Part shown: piece after piece, positions 10,822 to 23,367 of the stretch | Layout: each line of letters starts with the position of its first letter | How positions within the stretch are numbered: position 1 is the stretch's first letter | NCBI RefSeq assembly: GCF_019320115.1 | Contig: NC_089591.1 | Span: 23,662,502-23,726,501, forward strand | From: Miscanthus floridulus | Lineage: Eukaryota > Streptophyta > Magnoliopsida > Poales > Poaceae | Direction of reading: 5' to 3' | DNA: 64,000 bases | Translations under genes and position numbers: made by a program | The notes under the pieces: model-generated | Told to the model about the DNA's origin: nothing | The model's input: only the letters and a program-made list of their open reading frames with translations | The model's database searches: none

Positions 10822-13800
10822 TGTAGCACTTGGTTTTAAGGACAAAACCAGATACACACCATATGTGTGCCTAGGAATTCAATTCACACATATAGTTACA
10901 AATGAAGGGGTAATATCAAAGACAACGCCTTTATTACATAGCGCATAAGTATTTATTACAAAAGACATAGTCTTACTTTACAGTATATACTATAACTCTA
11001 TTCTTCTGGCGAAGCCTCCAACACCATAGGAACCATCAACTGGTTGATCATAAGCCTAACACCTCTTGAAAAACTCCACTGAAGAACCTCCATCTGGTAC
11101 CCATCTAGGATTTTGCCAAAGTATTGAAATGAAACAAGCGTAAGCTACTACCGCTTAGCAAGCATAACATGAAGGGATGCAGGCTCAAAAGGCTTGACAC
11201 GGCCGAACTACGGTAAGCACTTTTAGTTGGTCATATTTTATTATTAATCATAAGTTGCTAAGTTATGCTTAGGCTCCTAAATATGAATAATTAGAGATAT
11301 CAACAATTTTAGTCATAACCCGAACCATCCGGGTAACTAACTATTCAGTAAGGGTCTAGGCCGCTCATGACCGTGATCATGGCTGATATATCAGTTTTAC
11401 ACTCTGTAGAGGTTGTACACTTTCAACATGAGTCATGTAGCCCATATGCCCAGGTTAATTACTCCCAAAATAGTTCCAAGGTGAGAAGGCAGGGTACACT
11501 ATGAAGCTTTTCCTCAGTCATTCTAATAAGGAGTAGTCGCTAAGGATTCCATCTCCCAAGTGTTATGGAGTCATCTCCAAAAGTGGCACTGATACACGCA
11601 GCATAGTACACACCATGGGGATGAGGCCCATACCTAGCCCGGTATGCCCCTCTTGCCCTTTCGGTAAACTGCTACAAACTAGAAAGAGCAAGGTACTAGA
11701 CTAAGACCAGAGCCATGTAGTTCTCATGGTTGTACTATAAGTCCTGGGTTGTCACTTAAAGTAAGTCCTTATGGAGAGAAACTAGAGCACCCTAAGAAAA
11801 GGCCCAATGCTCTAGCCCCCTTGGTTCCATGTTGCTAAAAAAGCATCTTTTAATACCATGTTGCATATATCTTTAAGTGTATTCTTGAGTCAACATTAGT
11901 TGGAGCAAACTGAGCATACTACTCACATGCAAAACCCATAGGTATATCAAGGACAGGATGATCAATATCAAGGTAGGTAGACTCCAAGCAGTTCATTAAC
12001 ATATGCATATGAATTGAGATTGCATTTAAGTGAGTAGGTAACAAGGAGCCTCATATTATACTTGCCTTAATTCAATGTATCGCTGCTGGTCTTGATCTTC
12101 AAAGTGTTGCTCCAGATCACCAACACAAAACTCACTGTCTACTCGAGATCAAACAGCACCACACATGCATCCATCCATATGTGCATAGCAAGCAAATATA
12201 AGCTAATTAGAACAATACACCAAATAGTAGAAATAGAAGTTAAAAAGGTTTTAAAACTGTTCTACGCAACGCTACGAACACATAGACACGAGAATCACTC
12301 AAATCGGAGTTAAAACGAGATTTCCTTTTATAAATTAGTAGATTAAATCTAACTTCAAATTTAAAAGTTGAAAACATACTTAACAGTAGTATGAACTTGT
12401 AGATTATGAAATTACGAACCTAACGCAAGTTGAACGGGTCAAATCGGAGTTAAAACGGAGATTTTATGGCCAATAGAAGGTAGTGGCAGTTTTGTAGTTT
12501 TTAAAATGGACCTATATGAAATTTTGAGTATAAACACGAGGTCTAACCTATAAAACTGCCTCTGTTGGATGGTGGGTTCCAATACTATAAAGTACAGGGT
12601 TTAAAATAGAAGAAAAAGGACTTGCTTTGAATTATTTTTGAACTTGAAAGGACTGCGGGTTCTATAACGTGGATCTACAGGGGCTAAGCGCAAAAGTGCA
12701 GCGGCAGCTGGCGGTTGACTGAGTCATCACCAGCGTAGAGCCACATGGCGCACCAGGATTGGCTGGAGTGATACACCGACCGTGGACCCGCACGGTGGAC
12801 CTAGTCCACACTGTGCTGGTGGACCGGTTACACAGATCGAAAGGGTACGCGATCTGGAGCATTGATTTGGAGATGGATGGCTCAGGCGGGTTGGGGTGCT
12901 TCACCTAGCCGGAACAGGGCTCCGGCGTGGTGGCTGCCATTAGCGATGGCGGATGCTCACTGGCAAAATGGGAAAAGGGCTCTGGACCTCAGTTTTCCAT
13001 GAGAACTACTAAGGAAGAAAGAGGAGGGAACGATGATCTCACCTCATCACTTGGCATGGACAGAGACGGCTTGACGACGGGGAGGCGTCCAACGGCGACG
13101 GTGGATGCGCTTTGCTCGTCGGTAAGATCCTGGCATGGCGCAGCTAGCAAGCTAGGGAATAGCTAGGGTAGAGGCGGCGGTGTGTAGATGTGAAACGGGG
13201 TGCTACTTAATGGCGGGGCGGCGTGGGCACCACGCCAACTGGCGTAGTGGACTCCTGGCTCAGAGCACAGCCTGGCGCGGGCACGTCGCGAGGTAGGGGA
13301 TGATGGAAACGCTGCCAAGCGGGGCCAGCTGGGCAGTCACAGTGAGAAAGGGAGAGCACGGGCGGCTATGTGGCTAGGCCTGCTGGACTACGGTGTAGCT
13401 GGTCGGCCTATGGCGGGGAGGAGAATGGGTCGGTGCTGCTGCTTGGGCCTGCACATGGAAGGCTGAGCGTGCTCTGGCTTCCAGCTGGACCAACGGGACG
13501 AGAACAGGCCACGGCGTGGGAAGAGCATGCCAAGCCGAGTGGAGCGACTGGGCTAGCGCAGAGAGGAAGCAGGCCTACGGCCAGGAATCAGAGAGAGGAA
13601 GATGGCCTTCGGACCAAAAGCAAAAGGAGGGAGAGAATTTCCTTTTCTATTTTCTAAATCAATTTCCAACAAATTTTAAATGTAATTTCAAATCAATTTG
13701 AAATCCAATTTCAAACCACACAATACAAAATAAATACTATGCAACAGCATGAATGCACAACCATGTTGCAAAACTTATGATGAATTTTAATTTCAATAAA

Positions 13801-13894
13801 GATTATTATTTTCCCTAGGTTTAAATGTACACAAAAATTCATAATTAAATGAATTTAACTCTGTTTGAAGAAAACCAAATTTTAGGGTGTTACA
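10822..13894 (-). repeat. 3' LTR of the minus Tekay-like element
   Basis: 3073 bp. On the plus strand it runs from TGTAGCACTTGG to TTTAGGGTGTTACA. It is colinear with the pieces at 18921-19869 and 30738-31369. It is also related to, but clearly diverged from, the plus-strand LTRs at 31370 and 40559. GC-rich frames at 12662-13657 are LTR sequence rather than genes. Confidence 0.9.
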
Positions 13895-13910
13895 ATTCTA
13901 CCCCCCTTAA
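13895..13910 (-). other. Polypurine tract, minus Tekay-like element
   Basis: On the minus strand it reads TTAAGGGGGGTAGAAT and abuts the 3' LTR. The plus-strand relative has almost the same tract at 40544-40558. It primes plus-strand DNA synthesis. Confidence 0.8.
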
Positions 13911-13929
13911 AATGAATCTCGTCCTCGAG

Positions 13930-14505
13930 ATTTGGACGATGCTTACTCAAAGAGCTGCGGGTATGTTTTTCTCAAATCCTCTTCCCTTTCCTAAGTAGCC
14001 TCATCTTTTGTATACCAATTCCACTGAACCTTACACATCTTTATAACTCGGCTCCTTGTAACTCTTTCTGTAGTCTCCAAAATCCTTTCCGGAAACTCCT
14101 CATAGGTAAGATCTTCCTTAAGTGTAAGCTCTTCTAACGGTATCTGCTCCTCGGGTACACGCAAACACTTCTTTAATTGAGACACATGGAACACATCATG
14201 TACACCTGACAAGCTCTAAAACAATTCCAATTGATAAGCTACTTCTCCACGTCTCTCCAAAATCTTGAAAGGTCCAATATACCTTGGTGCTAATTTTCCT
14301 TTCATATTAAACCTTCTCACACTTCTCATAGGTGACACCTTTAGGTAAACATAATCCCCTATTTCAAAAACTAATTCCCTTCTCCGAGTGTTAGCATAAC
14401 TCTTCTATCTTGCCTGTGCCACTCTTAAGTTTTCTTTGATAGTCTACACTTGCCTTTCAGCATCCTTGAGAATCTTAGGTCCAAACACTTGACTTTCTCC
14501 TGTTT
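13930..14505 (-). pseudogene. Integrase C-terminus with chromodomain-like tail, minus Tekay-like element
   Basis: Minus-strand fragments carry the SGVHDVFHVSQLKKCL junction and then EEQIPLEELTLKEDLTYEE and RVTRSRVIKMCKVQW, ending in NWYTKDEAT. In chromoviruses this region becomes a chromodomain that directs integration to heterochromatin. Several stops split the block (for example around 13989 and 14215). The equivalent region of the plus-strand copy is at 40060-40510. Confidence 0.75.
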
Positions 14506-15454
14506 GATTCTAGAACAATGGAGTTCTACACTTCCTACCATATAGTGCCTCGAATGGTGCCATCTTGAGACTCTTTTGGTAGCTATTGTTGTAGGAGAAC
14601 TCAGCATAACACAAACTCTTATCCCAACTCGTACCATATTGCAAAGCATAAGCTCTCAACATATCCTCTAAGATCTGATTAGTTCTCTCTGTTTGTCCAT
14701 CAGTTTGTGTATGATAAGCTGAGCTGAAGTTCAACTTAGTGTCCATAGACTCATGCAATTTCTTCCAAAAGTGTGATGTAAACTGAGTACCTCTATCTGA
14801 CACAATCTTCTTAGGAACTCCATGCAAATATACTATCCGTTGCATGTATAATTCTACCAAGTTTGCACCCATATATGTAGTCTTGACTGGTATGAAGTGA
14901 GCAACTTTAGTCAACCGATCTACTATTACCCAAATTGAGTCATAACCACTTTAAGTGCGTGGTAATCCAACAATGAAATCCATACCAACTTCTTCCCATT
15001 TCTACTCAGGTATCTTTATAGGTTGAAGTAAACCCGCTGGTCTTTGATGTTCCGCCTTAACTCGCTGACATGTGTCACATATTGCTACATACTCGGCCAC
15101 ATCTCTTTTCAAACCATACCACCATTACTTCTCCTTTAGATCTAGGTACATCTTAGTACTACCTAGATGGATAGAGTATGCTGAGTCATGGGCTTCTCTT
15201 AAAATCATCTCTCAAATGGACTTTATCATTGGCACATATATTCTCTTTCTGAACCACACTGTTCCCTAATCGTCCAATCGAAAACCCGGTGCTTTGCCAA
15301 TTGTGATAAGTTCTGCTATCTCCTTAATTTTCTCATCTTCCAACTGACCCTTGCGGATCTCTTGTTCAAGTGTAGGTTCCACTTCTAATTCCATTGCATT
15401 AGCAACTATTCCCAAATTAAGATGCTCGAATTCAGCACATAACTCCTTAGGTAA
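14506..15454 (-). pseudogene. Integrase core and zinc-binding region, minus Tekay-like element
   Basis: The open stretch 14510-14914 holds the second catalytic Asp (VSDRGTQFTS) and the catalytic Glu (QTDGQTERTNQ), so the active-site glutamate is intact here, unlike in the plus copy. Upstream minus-strand sequence (14920-15300) holds the first Asp region and the HHCC finger in broken frames; a stop sits at about 14952. Function is lost through stops, not through catalytic residues. Confidence 0.8.
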
Positions 15455-16187
15455 CTATGTCACTAAAGCTGCATTAACATAGCTCCTTCGACTCAGAGCA
15501 TCAGCTACAACATTTGCCTTGCTAGGGTGATAATGCACCTCCAAATTATAATCCTTGATTAGCTCTAACCAACGACGTTGCCTCAAGTTCAAATCTGACT
15601 GAGTGAAAATGTACTTTAAACTCTTGTGATCTATATAAATGTCACACTTATGTCCAACAAGATAATGTCTCCAAATCTTCAATGCATGAACCACAACTGC
15701 TAACTCCAAGTCATGGGTGGGATAATTTAGTTCATGCTTCTTTAGTTGCATAGATGCATAAGCCACTACTCTTCCTTCTTTCATAAGAACACAACCCAGA
15801 CCAAGTCGAGATGCATCACAGTAGATGGAGAAACTCTTGTTCAGATCTGGTAGTACCAGCACTAGAGCTGTAGTCAACCTTTTCTTCAACTCTTCAAAAC
15901 TAGCTTGGCATTGCTCATTCCATACAAACTTAGCATTCTTCTCAAGTAGAGATGTCATAGGCTTGGCAATTTTAGAAAAACCTTCAATGAACCTCCGATA
16001 ATATCTGGCCATTCCTAGGAAACTCCGGACGTCACTTACATCTTGAGGCGGATTCCAACTCAACACATCACTAACCTTCTTGGGATCCACAACTACTTCA
16101 CCATTAGAGATAACATGCCCAAGAAAAGAGACTTCCTTTAGCTAGAACTCACACTTGCTTAGTTTAGCATACAATTGATGTTCTCTA
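15455..16187 (-). pseudogene. RT connection and RNase H, minus Tekay-like element
   Basis: The open frame 15455-16090 includes [12 protein letters not shown] (RT thumb), [16 protein letters not shown] (RNase H first catalytic Asp), [16 protein letters not shown] (catalytic Glu) and [10 protein letters not shown] (last catalytic Asp). These four landmarks are in order and intact, so this is the best preserved enzyme domain of this element. Confidence 0.85.
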
Positions 16188-16900
16188 AGTTTCTACAGGA
16201 CTAATCTTAGATGCTCTTCATGTTCTGCTTCTGTTTTGGAAAAGACCAGAATATCATCAATGAAGACCACAACAAACTTGTTGAGATATTCCATAAATAC
16301 CTTATTCATCATATACTTAAAGTATGCAGGGGCATTAGTCAATCCAAAAGACATAACGGTGTACTCATATAATCCATACCGAGTAGTAAAAGTAGTCTTA
16401 GGAATGTCCGATGAACGAATCCTTAACTGATGATAACCAGAGCAAAAATCAATCTTGGAGAACACACAAGCACCTCGTAATTGATCAAACAAATCATCAA
16501 TTCTAGGCAAAGGATACTTGTTCTTGATAGTTACCTCATTGAGAGAGCGATAATCCACACACATCCTCTGCGTACCATCTCTCTTCTCAACAAATATAAC
16601 TAGGGCTCCCCATGGTGAATAACTAATACGTATGAAACCTTTATCCTATAGCTCCTTTTAACTGTTTCTTAAGTTCTTCTAGCTCATTAACTCCCATCCA
16701 AAATGGTCTCTTAGCTATAGGTGCAGTTCTAGGTAAAAGCTCAATAATAAACTCAATATCATGGTCTGGCGGCATACCCGACAAATCATCAGGAAAAACA
16801 TCTAAAAACTCATTGACAACCTTGGTCTTATCTATAGTTGCACCTTCCATCTGATTAACACTGCACACCTCTTTTGTTTTTGTAGTCGCCTAGCATATAA
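16188..16900 (-). pseudogene. Reverse transcriptase, minus Tekay-like element
   Basis: Frames at 16641-16868 and 16193-16564 carry the start of RT ([24 protein letters not shown]) and the palm ([43 protein letters not shown]). FIDD is the usual Gypsy active-site box. A frameshift or stop near 16600-16645 separates them. Confidence 0.85.
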
Positions 16901-16930
16901 CTTCTTCTCTTGACTTGGATATCAAGTGTA

Positions 16931-17302
16931 CTATACCATTCTCACCTTGGATAATACACTTTCATGGTTTAGCCAATCTATTCCAAGAATTACATCTATT
17001 CTTGAAGACTTCAGCACAATCGAATTTGCCAAAAACTCTACCCCCTTTATTTCAACTCTTACACTAGGACACATTAGAGTAGCTTGCATATCCCCACAAG
17101 GTGAGTTAACTAACATCGGTTTCTTCATAGGACACTTTGGTATATTATGCTCCTTAACAAAATGATGTGCAATGAAGGAATGTGAAGCTCCCGAATCAAA
17201 CAAAACTAATATAATGCTAGAGTTGACTAGACACGTGCCAAACACAACATCTGGGGCTTCTTGTGTAGATTCTATCATCACATAATTGACTCTGCCTTGC
17301 AC
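16931..17302 (-). pseudogene. Aspartic protease, minus Tekay-like element
   Basis: LVLFDSGASHSFI gives the DSGA active-site loop, and VILGIDWLN is the second conserved strand typical of retropepsins in plant Gypsy elements. The frame is open over 123 codons. Its flanks towards gag and RT are out of frame or stopped. Confidence 0.82.
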
Positions 17303-17339
17303 TTGAGTCTGTTGTTTATGGTTTTTGTTGCGGGATTGT

Positions 17340-18325
17340 TGCTTGTTCGGCTTCTTTGGACACTAACTTGCAAAGTGACCAGGTTCACCATAGCGGTAGC
17401 ACTTCTTGCCTGAGTTGGGCACACTATCCTTCATTGGGGAGTTGACGAGGGGTTCTTGGGGTGGACTTTGGTTCACATATTATTGCTCTTGCTAGTGTTG
17501 AGGGAGTTGTTGTGGAGGATCAAAATCCCACTGACTAGTTGGTTCCTGGTATCTCTGCTGAAATTCTTGCTAGGGAGTATAGCAGGGGCGTGCGTTGCTA
17601 CCTATAGATTGGCTTTGGATTCTCCTTTTCTTCTCTTCCATTTCTCGACACTTGTTGTCAATCAAAATGGCCCTATTCACCAAAGTTTGGAAATCAGGAT
17701 ACTCAATAATCAACTGCAGTTGAAGTCCATCATTTAATCCTTTCAAGAAGCGTTTCTATTTCTTGGCATCATTAACCACCTCTCCTAGAGCATAACGTGA
17801 CAGCTGAGTGAATTTGTTACAATACTCACACACTATCATGGAACCTTGTTTCAAGTTGAGGAACTCCTCCTCCTTGATCTCAACCAAAGCTTCTAGAACA
17901 TGATAAGATCTAAAGGCAGTCTTGAAATCTTCCCAACAAATTTGATTTACATCTTTCCCAACCTAAAATAATTCCCACTAGTTTGAAGCTGCTCCTTGAA
18001 GTTGACCGGATGCATAAAGCACTTTCTGATGGTCATTACACAGAGCTATGTTAAGTTGTCGCTCCACAGCTCTAAGCCAGTCATCAACTTCTAATGGGTT
18101 GCTTGCATGAGAGAATGTTGGTAGATGTCCCTTCATAAATTCACCACGCATGTCCCTTGGTGGTGCTTGATGGGGGCTGATGCATACATTCTGAACATAA
18201 GTTTGTAACAATTGAGTCTGTGCCATCATAGATTGCTCTATAGTTGGAGGTTTTGGTGGCGGTGGATTAACTTTAGGGGCATTCCTTCTAGCATCACGTG
18301 AAGCACTTCTCCTAGTAGAAACCAT
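17340..18325 (-). pseudogene. Gag with defective zinc knuckle, minus Tekay-like element
   Basis: The gag ATG is at 18325. Codons 1-115 are open (basic N-terminus, a PPPPKPPT tract, then the capsid phrase NPLEVDDWLRAVERQL) and stop at 17978. The rest runs in broken frames to a zinc knuckle near 17360-17415. There the second cysteine is replaced by tyrosine (CYRYGEPGH) and a TAG precedes the last cysteine, so the RNA-binding finger is destroyed. Stops are mainly TAG. Confidence 0.78.
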
Positions 18326-18905
18326 CTGTTTGCAATATTTAGCACAATTATTGGTTGTAATCCATGACTTTTGGGCATCTACCTTAGGAGATATAACCCG
18401 ATGAACACTGACTGCTCAGGAAACAACACGCATAGGGATGAGAAAGACCAACCCAACTATCTATTCATTGGTCCTTAAGCCTTATCATGTAAACTAAATG
18501 AAATTGTGAGCATAACCCAACAAATCATTGCAATCATTACAAAGATCCAAATCAAGCATGAACATCAAGACAACCATTCAAACATTACAGGTTCACAATT
18601 CAAGCATTAGGACTCAATGACACTACTCACGTTACTAGCGTTCTTGTTGTATCAAGGGCTCAAAACTCTATAGCTTTACCTTCATTTTACGCAAGAACGT
18701 GGTAAGTGATAGCTCTAAAAGCAATTGAAAGCAAGGTTGGAGATAGGGACAAGAGTTTTTTTAGTAGCAAGGAGGAGATGAATAACAAAGAGAACAATAT
18801 AGCATAGAAGAAAATAGAAAGGTTTATAGACCAAGGATTTTATAGCAAATTCTGAACCTTAAAATGACCATTTTCTAACTAGGCTTGCGTCCTATAGTCG
18901 ACATA
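18326..18905 (-). other. Leader of the minus Tekay-like element
   Basis: About 580 bases between primer site and gag. I see no reading frame of note. This is much shorter than the 1.77-kb leader of the plus-strand relative, which carries an extra coding region. Confidence 0.6.
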
Positions 18906-18917
18906 GCTCTGATACCA
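18906..18917 (-). other. Primer-binding site, minus Tekay-like element
   Basis: The minus strand reads TGGTATCAGAGC, a perfect 12-base complement of the initiator-Met tRNA 3' end, three bases from the LTR edge. Confidence 0.88.
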
Positions 18918-18920
18918 CTT

Positions 18921-19869
18921 TGTAGCACCTAGTTTTAAGGATAAAACCAGATACACACCATATTTGTGCCCAGGAATTCAATTCACATATATAGTTACAA
19001 ATGAAGGGGTAGTATCAAAGACAATGCCTTTATTACATAGCACATAAGTATTTATTACAAAATACATAGTCTTACTTTACATCATATACTATAACTCTAT
19101 TCTTCTAGCGAAGCCTCCAACACCACAGGAATCGTCAACTGGTTGATCACAAGCCTAACACCTCTTGAAAAACTCCATTGAAGAACCTCCACCTGGTACC
19201 CATCCGGGATTTTGCCAAAGTATTGAAATGAAACAAGCATAAGCTACTACCGCTTAGCAAGCATAACATGAGGGGATGCAGGCTCAAAAGGCTTGACACG
19301 ACTGAACTACGGTAAGCACTTTTAGTTGGTCATATTTTATTATTAATCATAAGTTGCTAAGTTATGCTTAGGCTTCCAAATATGAATAATTAGAGATATC
19401 AGCAATTTTAGTCATAACCCGAACCATCCGGGTAACTGAACTATTCAGTAAGGGTCCAGGCCGCTCATGACCGTGAGCATGGCTGATATATCAGTTTTAC
19501 ACTCTATAGAGGTTGTACACTTTCACCATGAGTCATGTAGCCCATATGCCCAGATTAATTACTCCCAAAACACTTCCAAGGTGTGTAGGCAGGGTACACT
19601 ACGAAGCTTTTCCCCAGTTATTCTAATAAGGAGCAATCGCTAATGATTCCATCTCCCAAGTGTTATAGAGTCATCTCCAAATGTGGCACTGATACATGTA
19701 GCATAGTACACACCCTGGGGATGAGGCCCATACCCAGCCTGGTATGCCCCTCTTGCCCTTTTGATAAACTGCTACAAACTAGAAAGAGCAAGGTACTAGA
19801 CTAAGAGCAGAGCCATGTAGTCCTCATGGTTGTACTGTAAGTCCTGAGTTGTCACTTAAAGATAAGTCA
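18921..19869 (-). repeat. 5' LTR of the minus Tekay-like element, piece 1 (3' part)
   Basis: It matches 10822-11770 of the other LTR and stops at the insertion of the element at 19870-30737. The LTR resumes at 30738. Confidence 0.9.
19865..19869. repeat. Target-site duplication of the 19870-30737 element (AGTCA/AGTCC)
   Basis: AGTCA lies before the left LTR and AGTCC (30738-30742) after the right one. The uninterrupted LTR copy near 11770 reads AGTCC, so the left copy carries one mutation. Confidence 0.75.
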
Positions 19870-21594
19870 TGTCGACACAAAATTTTTGTCCCTGTGTCGA
19901 GGACACACGCAGCAAGCCAGAAGGGTCCGCTTGATGAAGCAGATCCGCCTAACTTCAGCGCAGGGGTGGTCGATCCTACACAATCCTCCCAAGGCGTGCT
20001 AGTCAATTTGACCCTGCAATTGACAAGGAGAGAAAGTTCAACAGTAATTAAGGGCGGAACTTGTCGATGTTGCCAGACAGTTCCGAATGTACGGCTGTGA
20101 GAGCCAATATGAGAGGAAATCGGCTAAATTGCCGATTCTAGTATGTTCATGAGAATAAGTCAGTTAGAGTTCATGGGGTCGTATGAAGAGAATCGGTTAT
20201 CATTCAGGATAAACATCATTTAAATAAATATTAATCAATGGTAATAAGATATCAATGATGATCGATCCATACTGAGCCAATGATTACGAGTAACCGAACT
20301 CCTTCTTATAAAGAAACAATTCGATATCACTTAATCCTATAATAAAGATAAATCTAATAAACATGTTAGATCTCATCTATCACCATGACCTAGTGGGGCA
20401 TGAGGCAGAATCATGCAGGCCATAATATAATAACAAGATCATGGGGCTAACACATCTTTCAACTTATCCCTACTTCAACGATCTTGTGATGTGAACTATT
20501 TGTGAAAGCATTCGATATCGGCTAAACAATCGATTCAGGCATAGCGCACAGTTAAGGTCATGCCTTCTTAGGAATGGGTCTATCAACCAACAATCCCAAC
20601 TCCATAGTGCCAACAGTGGGGTGAGAGGCAGAATCCCATAGGCCGTGATGACAGGGCCATGAAATAGTTCTCACTAACCGATAGATCTACTCAAGATCGA
20701 GCATGCCTTAACCACATGCTATGCACGATTAAGATTGACACAAAACAGCCGATAAAAACATAACTCATCGCTTAAGATGCAGATTAGATTGGTTCTAGAT
20801 TAGCAAATGATGAGTTAAACAAGATTTAAGGCCAATCCAGATCAATCTCAATCGAGCAGAGTGATATTGCTGTAATTAGATAAACAATGAAAGCAATAAG
20901 CAATATCGGTAACTTAATGAATCTGTCAAAGACTGCCACTCTAAGATAGAGCCAATAACTTGACCTTGATCCAATTCAAGCAGTGGGGTGTGAGGCAGAA
21001 TCACATAGGCCATACTTGAATTAGACATGAATCGATAACTAGCTTATACCAGAGCCGCAGTGGGGGTCAACCAGATCGATGTAGCCATACGAATAGAGGT
21101 ATAAACCATGACAGTACTTACAACAAGCAGTGGAGGTCGACCGGATCGATGTAATTCGTACTTGCCGAAGAACTCGCCGAGATCTACTCTACTCCTACTC
21201 CTAAGGGGTGGCTGGAGCCAAAAAAGTAATTGACTTGTATTTGACTGATTGGTTCCTTTTCTACAATAACCGGGGTTTGGTATTTATACCCGAAGCCTAA
21301 AACGAACCCTACTCGAGCACGACTTAATACAATCTTTGGCATAATGAAAACATTCCTAATTTAAGATAACTTGGACTCTAATCTTTCCCTTTTTGTAGAG
21401 TCCAACATGTTTTTGTCCTGGCTGTTGAGCGTAGCCTCCATCGTTATCTGCTGGCGCTGTCCGAAGAAAGCCGATTCCTAGATTTTGCATCTGAATCAGC
21501 TGTTTCTGATCTACCCGCAACCAATCCCTTAATGATATGATCCTGGGAGCTTCTAGGGTCCTTGTGACTCTCCTTCCAAATTTTGGTGTAAATA
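19870..21594 (-). repeat. 3' LTR of the gag-protease Tat-like element
   Basis: 1725 bp, plus-strand start TGTCGACACAAAATTT. A minus-strand TATAAATA lies at 21281-21288. It contains three copies of a CAGTGGGG..GAGGCAGAATC..AGGCC module (near 20395, 20620, 20985). The partner LTR has one more, which accounts for its extra ~80 bp. Confidence 0.9.
21281..21288 (-). promoter_or_regulatory. TATA box of the Tat-like element LTR
   Basis: The minus strand reads TATAAATA, and the right LTR has the same at about 30423-30430. It is a plausible transcription start signal for the element. Confidence 0.55.
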
Positions 21595-21613
21595 CATGCC
21601 CCCCAAATTTGGG
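21595..21613 (-). other. Polypurine tract of the Tat-like element
   Basis: The minus strand reads CCCAAATTTGGGGGGCATG next to the 3' LTR. The guanine run is the likely plus-strand primer. Confidence 0.7.
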
Positions 21614-22504
21614 ACAAAAGGAATTTTGTTCCAAAATTACCATGTCTGTGCTCCCGATAGGCCTGTAGTCACAGGTAAGGAATCTTGATCTGGGGTCTAT
21701 TATTCATCGCCGTCCACATCAACTCATGAGCCCATGCTTCAAAACTTTTTCAGAGCATTATTGCTTCACAGGTGTTTTGGATTCATCCTTCCAAGCTGGC
21801 TATAAAAATGGCTATCTGACCTTGGTGAGAGCAAACTCAATGATTCATCCATGTTCTACCTTTATCTGCCTCCTCGGGTGTTTCTGATCTCACTGGATCC
21901 TCCAAGGTTTATCCTTTTGCTATGTAGATCTTGAATGGTTAGGAGAATTCTTGTGCATAGCGTGATTGTGTCGCTCATTCTAGCGTCCTGTCGAGCAAGA
22001 GGATCAACTATTGCAGTTAGGAGAATTCTTATGATATCACCTGAGTCTTCTCTCCATGCTCACAAAGCTATCCTAGGGTTTGCAAGGGCTAAAATGTGTG
22101 GACACCTTCCCCTTGTTTGCTCCACTGAATGCCCACTGGGAAAGCCACAGGCTTCTTCCCCATAGTTTTCCGATTTATCGAAAAATCGGTTGAATTTATG
22201 TTTAGGCGGGCGATTTCCTCTCTCCTTGGGCATAATGTTAGCAATGGGCCAACGTCAATGCCTCACGATGGACTTTGGCCTTGTTGGGGCCCGGACTCCC
22301 ATCAATCCAAAATAAACTGGATAGGCTGACCTCTGGTAAAATCTCCGAATCTTTTTCAGATCTTCTATAATTTGAGGAAGCAATAAGTCCAAATCTGTTA
22401 TCTCCTCGTTATCCATCTCCTGAACTTCCGGAGTGCCATTCCACTTCCATTTCTGATTCCAACCTCACACCCCAGGCGAAATCTGTCTCCTCGCCTTCCT
22501 GGGC

Positions 22505-22512
22505 TATATAAA
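22505..22512 (+). promoter_or_regulatory. TATA box of antisense gene copy A
   Basis: TATATAAA sits in a GC context about 100 bases before the ATG at 22604. It points rightwards, opposite to the element's LTR promoter. Copy B has only a decayed TTCAAATACC at the matching place. Confidence 0.5.
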
Positions 22513-23367
22513 CGGGCCTCGACAGTTAATCTAAGGATAACTCACTTTGCCTTAGACCTTCTACACCCTTAGCATAGTTCCTATTTTTTTGTAGGTCAAA
22601 GATCATGGAGAACAGCAAGAGGTTTCCTAAGAAGGCCTTCATCATCGCGTCAGCGCCTTCATCATTAGGAGGGTATATCTCGTGATGCCTCCGCTGCCTC
22701 GAGGAACAGGGCTGACTCCGTTCGGCCTTCAGGGCCTTCCTCGTCAATGGCTTGCCGCTAGCCCCCTTGCCATCATATGAGGCGGATTGATAATGATGGT
22801 CTGCTTGCCTCCATTAATCGATAGGGCTAGAGTCTCGCTGAGTGTTTATCCCTCACAGAATCGGCCCTGCCCATGGTTCGATGTCGATCACCTCCTGCGG
22901 TCGATTCAGTGGAGGATAGGTTGGCCAAGGCCAAGGCTAGAATTGCAGGTGAGATACTTGTTGTGACCTCTACTTTCTTTTCAATTTTGTCTCTGAGACT
23001 CTGATCACCTCCCCTTTGAATCTTTTAGATCTATCTACCCAACTAGGAGAGCCTTCGATCAGCTGCGGATCATGCAACGGGATTTGTCAATGCCAGGGGC
23101 GCCATTCCGGTGGTTCATTTGCATGACATCCTGAATCATGTTAGGGAGGTTGCTCTCCATGGCATTCGTCATGGTGCTGCCATGGCATTAGCTGCTGCCC
23201 AAGCCCGCTCGGGCCAAAATCTTTAGCTTCTTCCCCATGGTTTTCCAGACGCAGCATACCCTAGGGAGCAGGAGCGCTTGGTTGAGGATTTCATGAGTGC
23301 CGCCAATTCTATAGCTTTTAATACCTTGGCCAATGACATAGTAGGCAAGGTTTTCCTCGGCCCGTAG
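22505..23367 (+). pseudogene. Antisense extra gene, copy A (function unknown)
   Basis: It runs opposite to the element's gag. A TATATAAA box at 22505-22512 is followed by an ATG at 22604 (MENSKRF). A probable intron has donor GCAG/GTGAGATA (about 22949) and a T-rich acceptor ending TTTTAG (about 23029). The last exon is open from 23092 to TAG 23365-23367 apart from one TAG. It contains NARGAIPVV, HVREVALHGIRHGAA and a C-terminus ending DIVGKVFLGP. The same blocks occur in copy B, so selection once acted on this protein. No domain of known function is recognised; the upstream exon has a helical AEDRLAKAKARI-like stretch. Stops and frameshifts show it is now dead. Confidence 0.65.

Noticed and set aside
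12662..13657. GC-rich frames inside 12.6-13.7 kb as a host gene captured by the LTR
   Set aside because: The region is colinear LTR sequence before the polypurine tract, and the frames are short and unrelated to each other. No captured-gene motif was seen.
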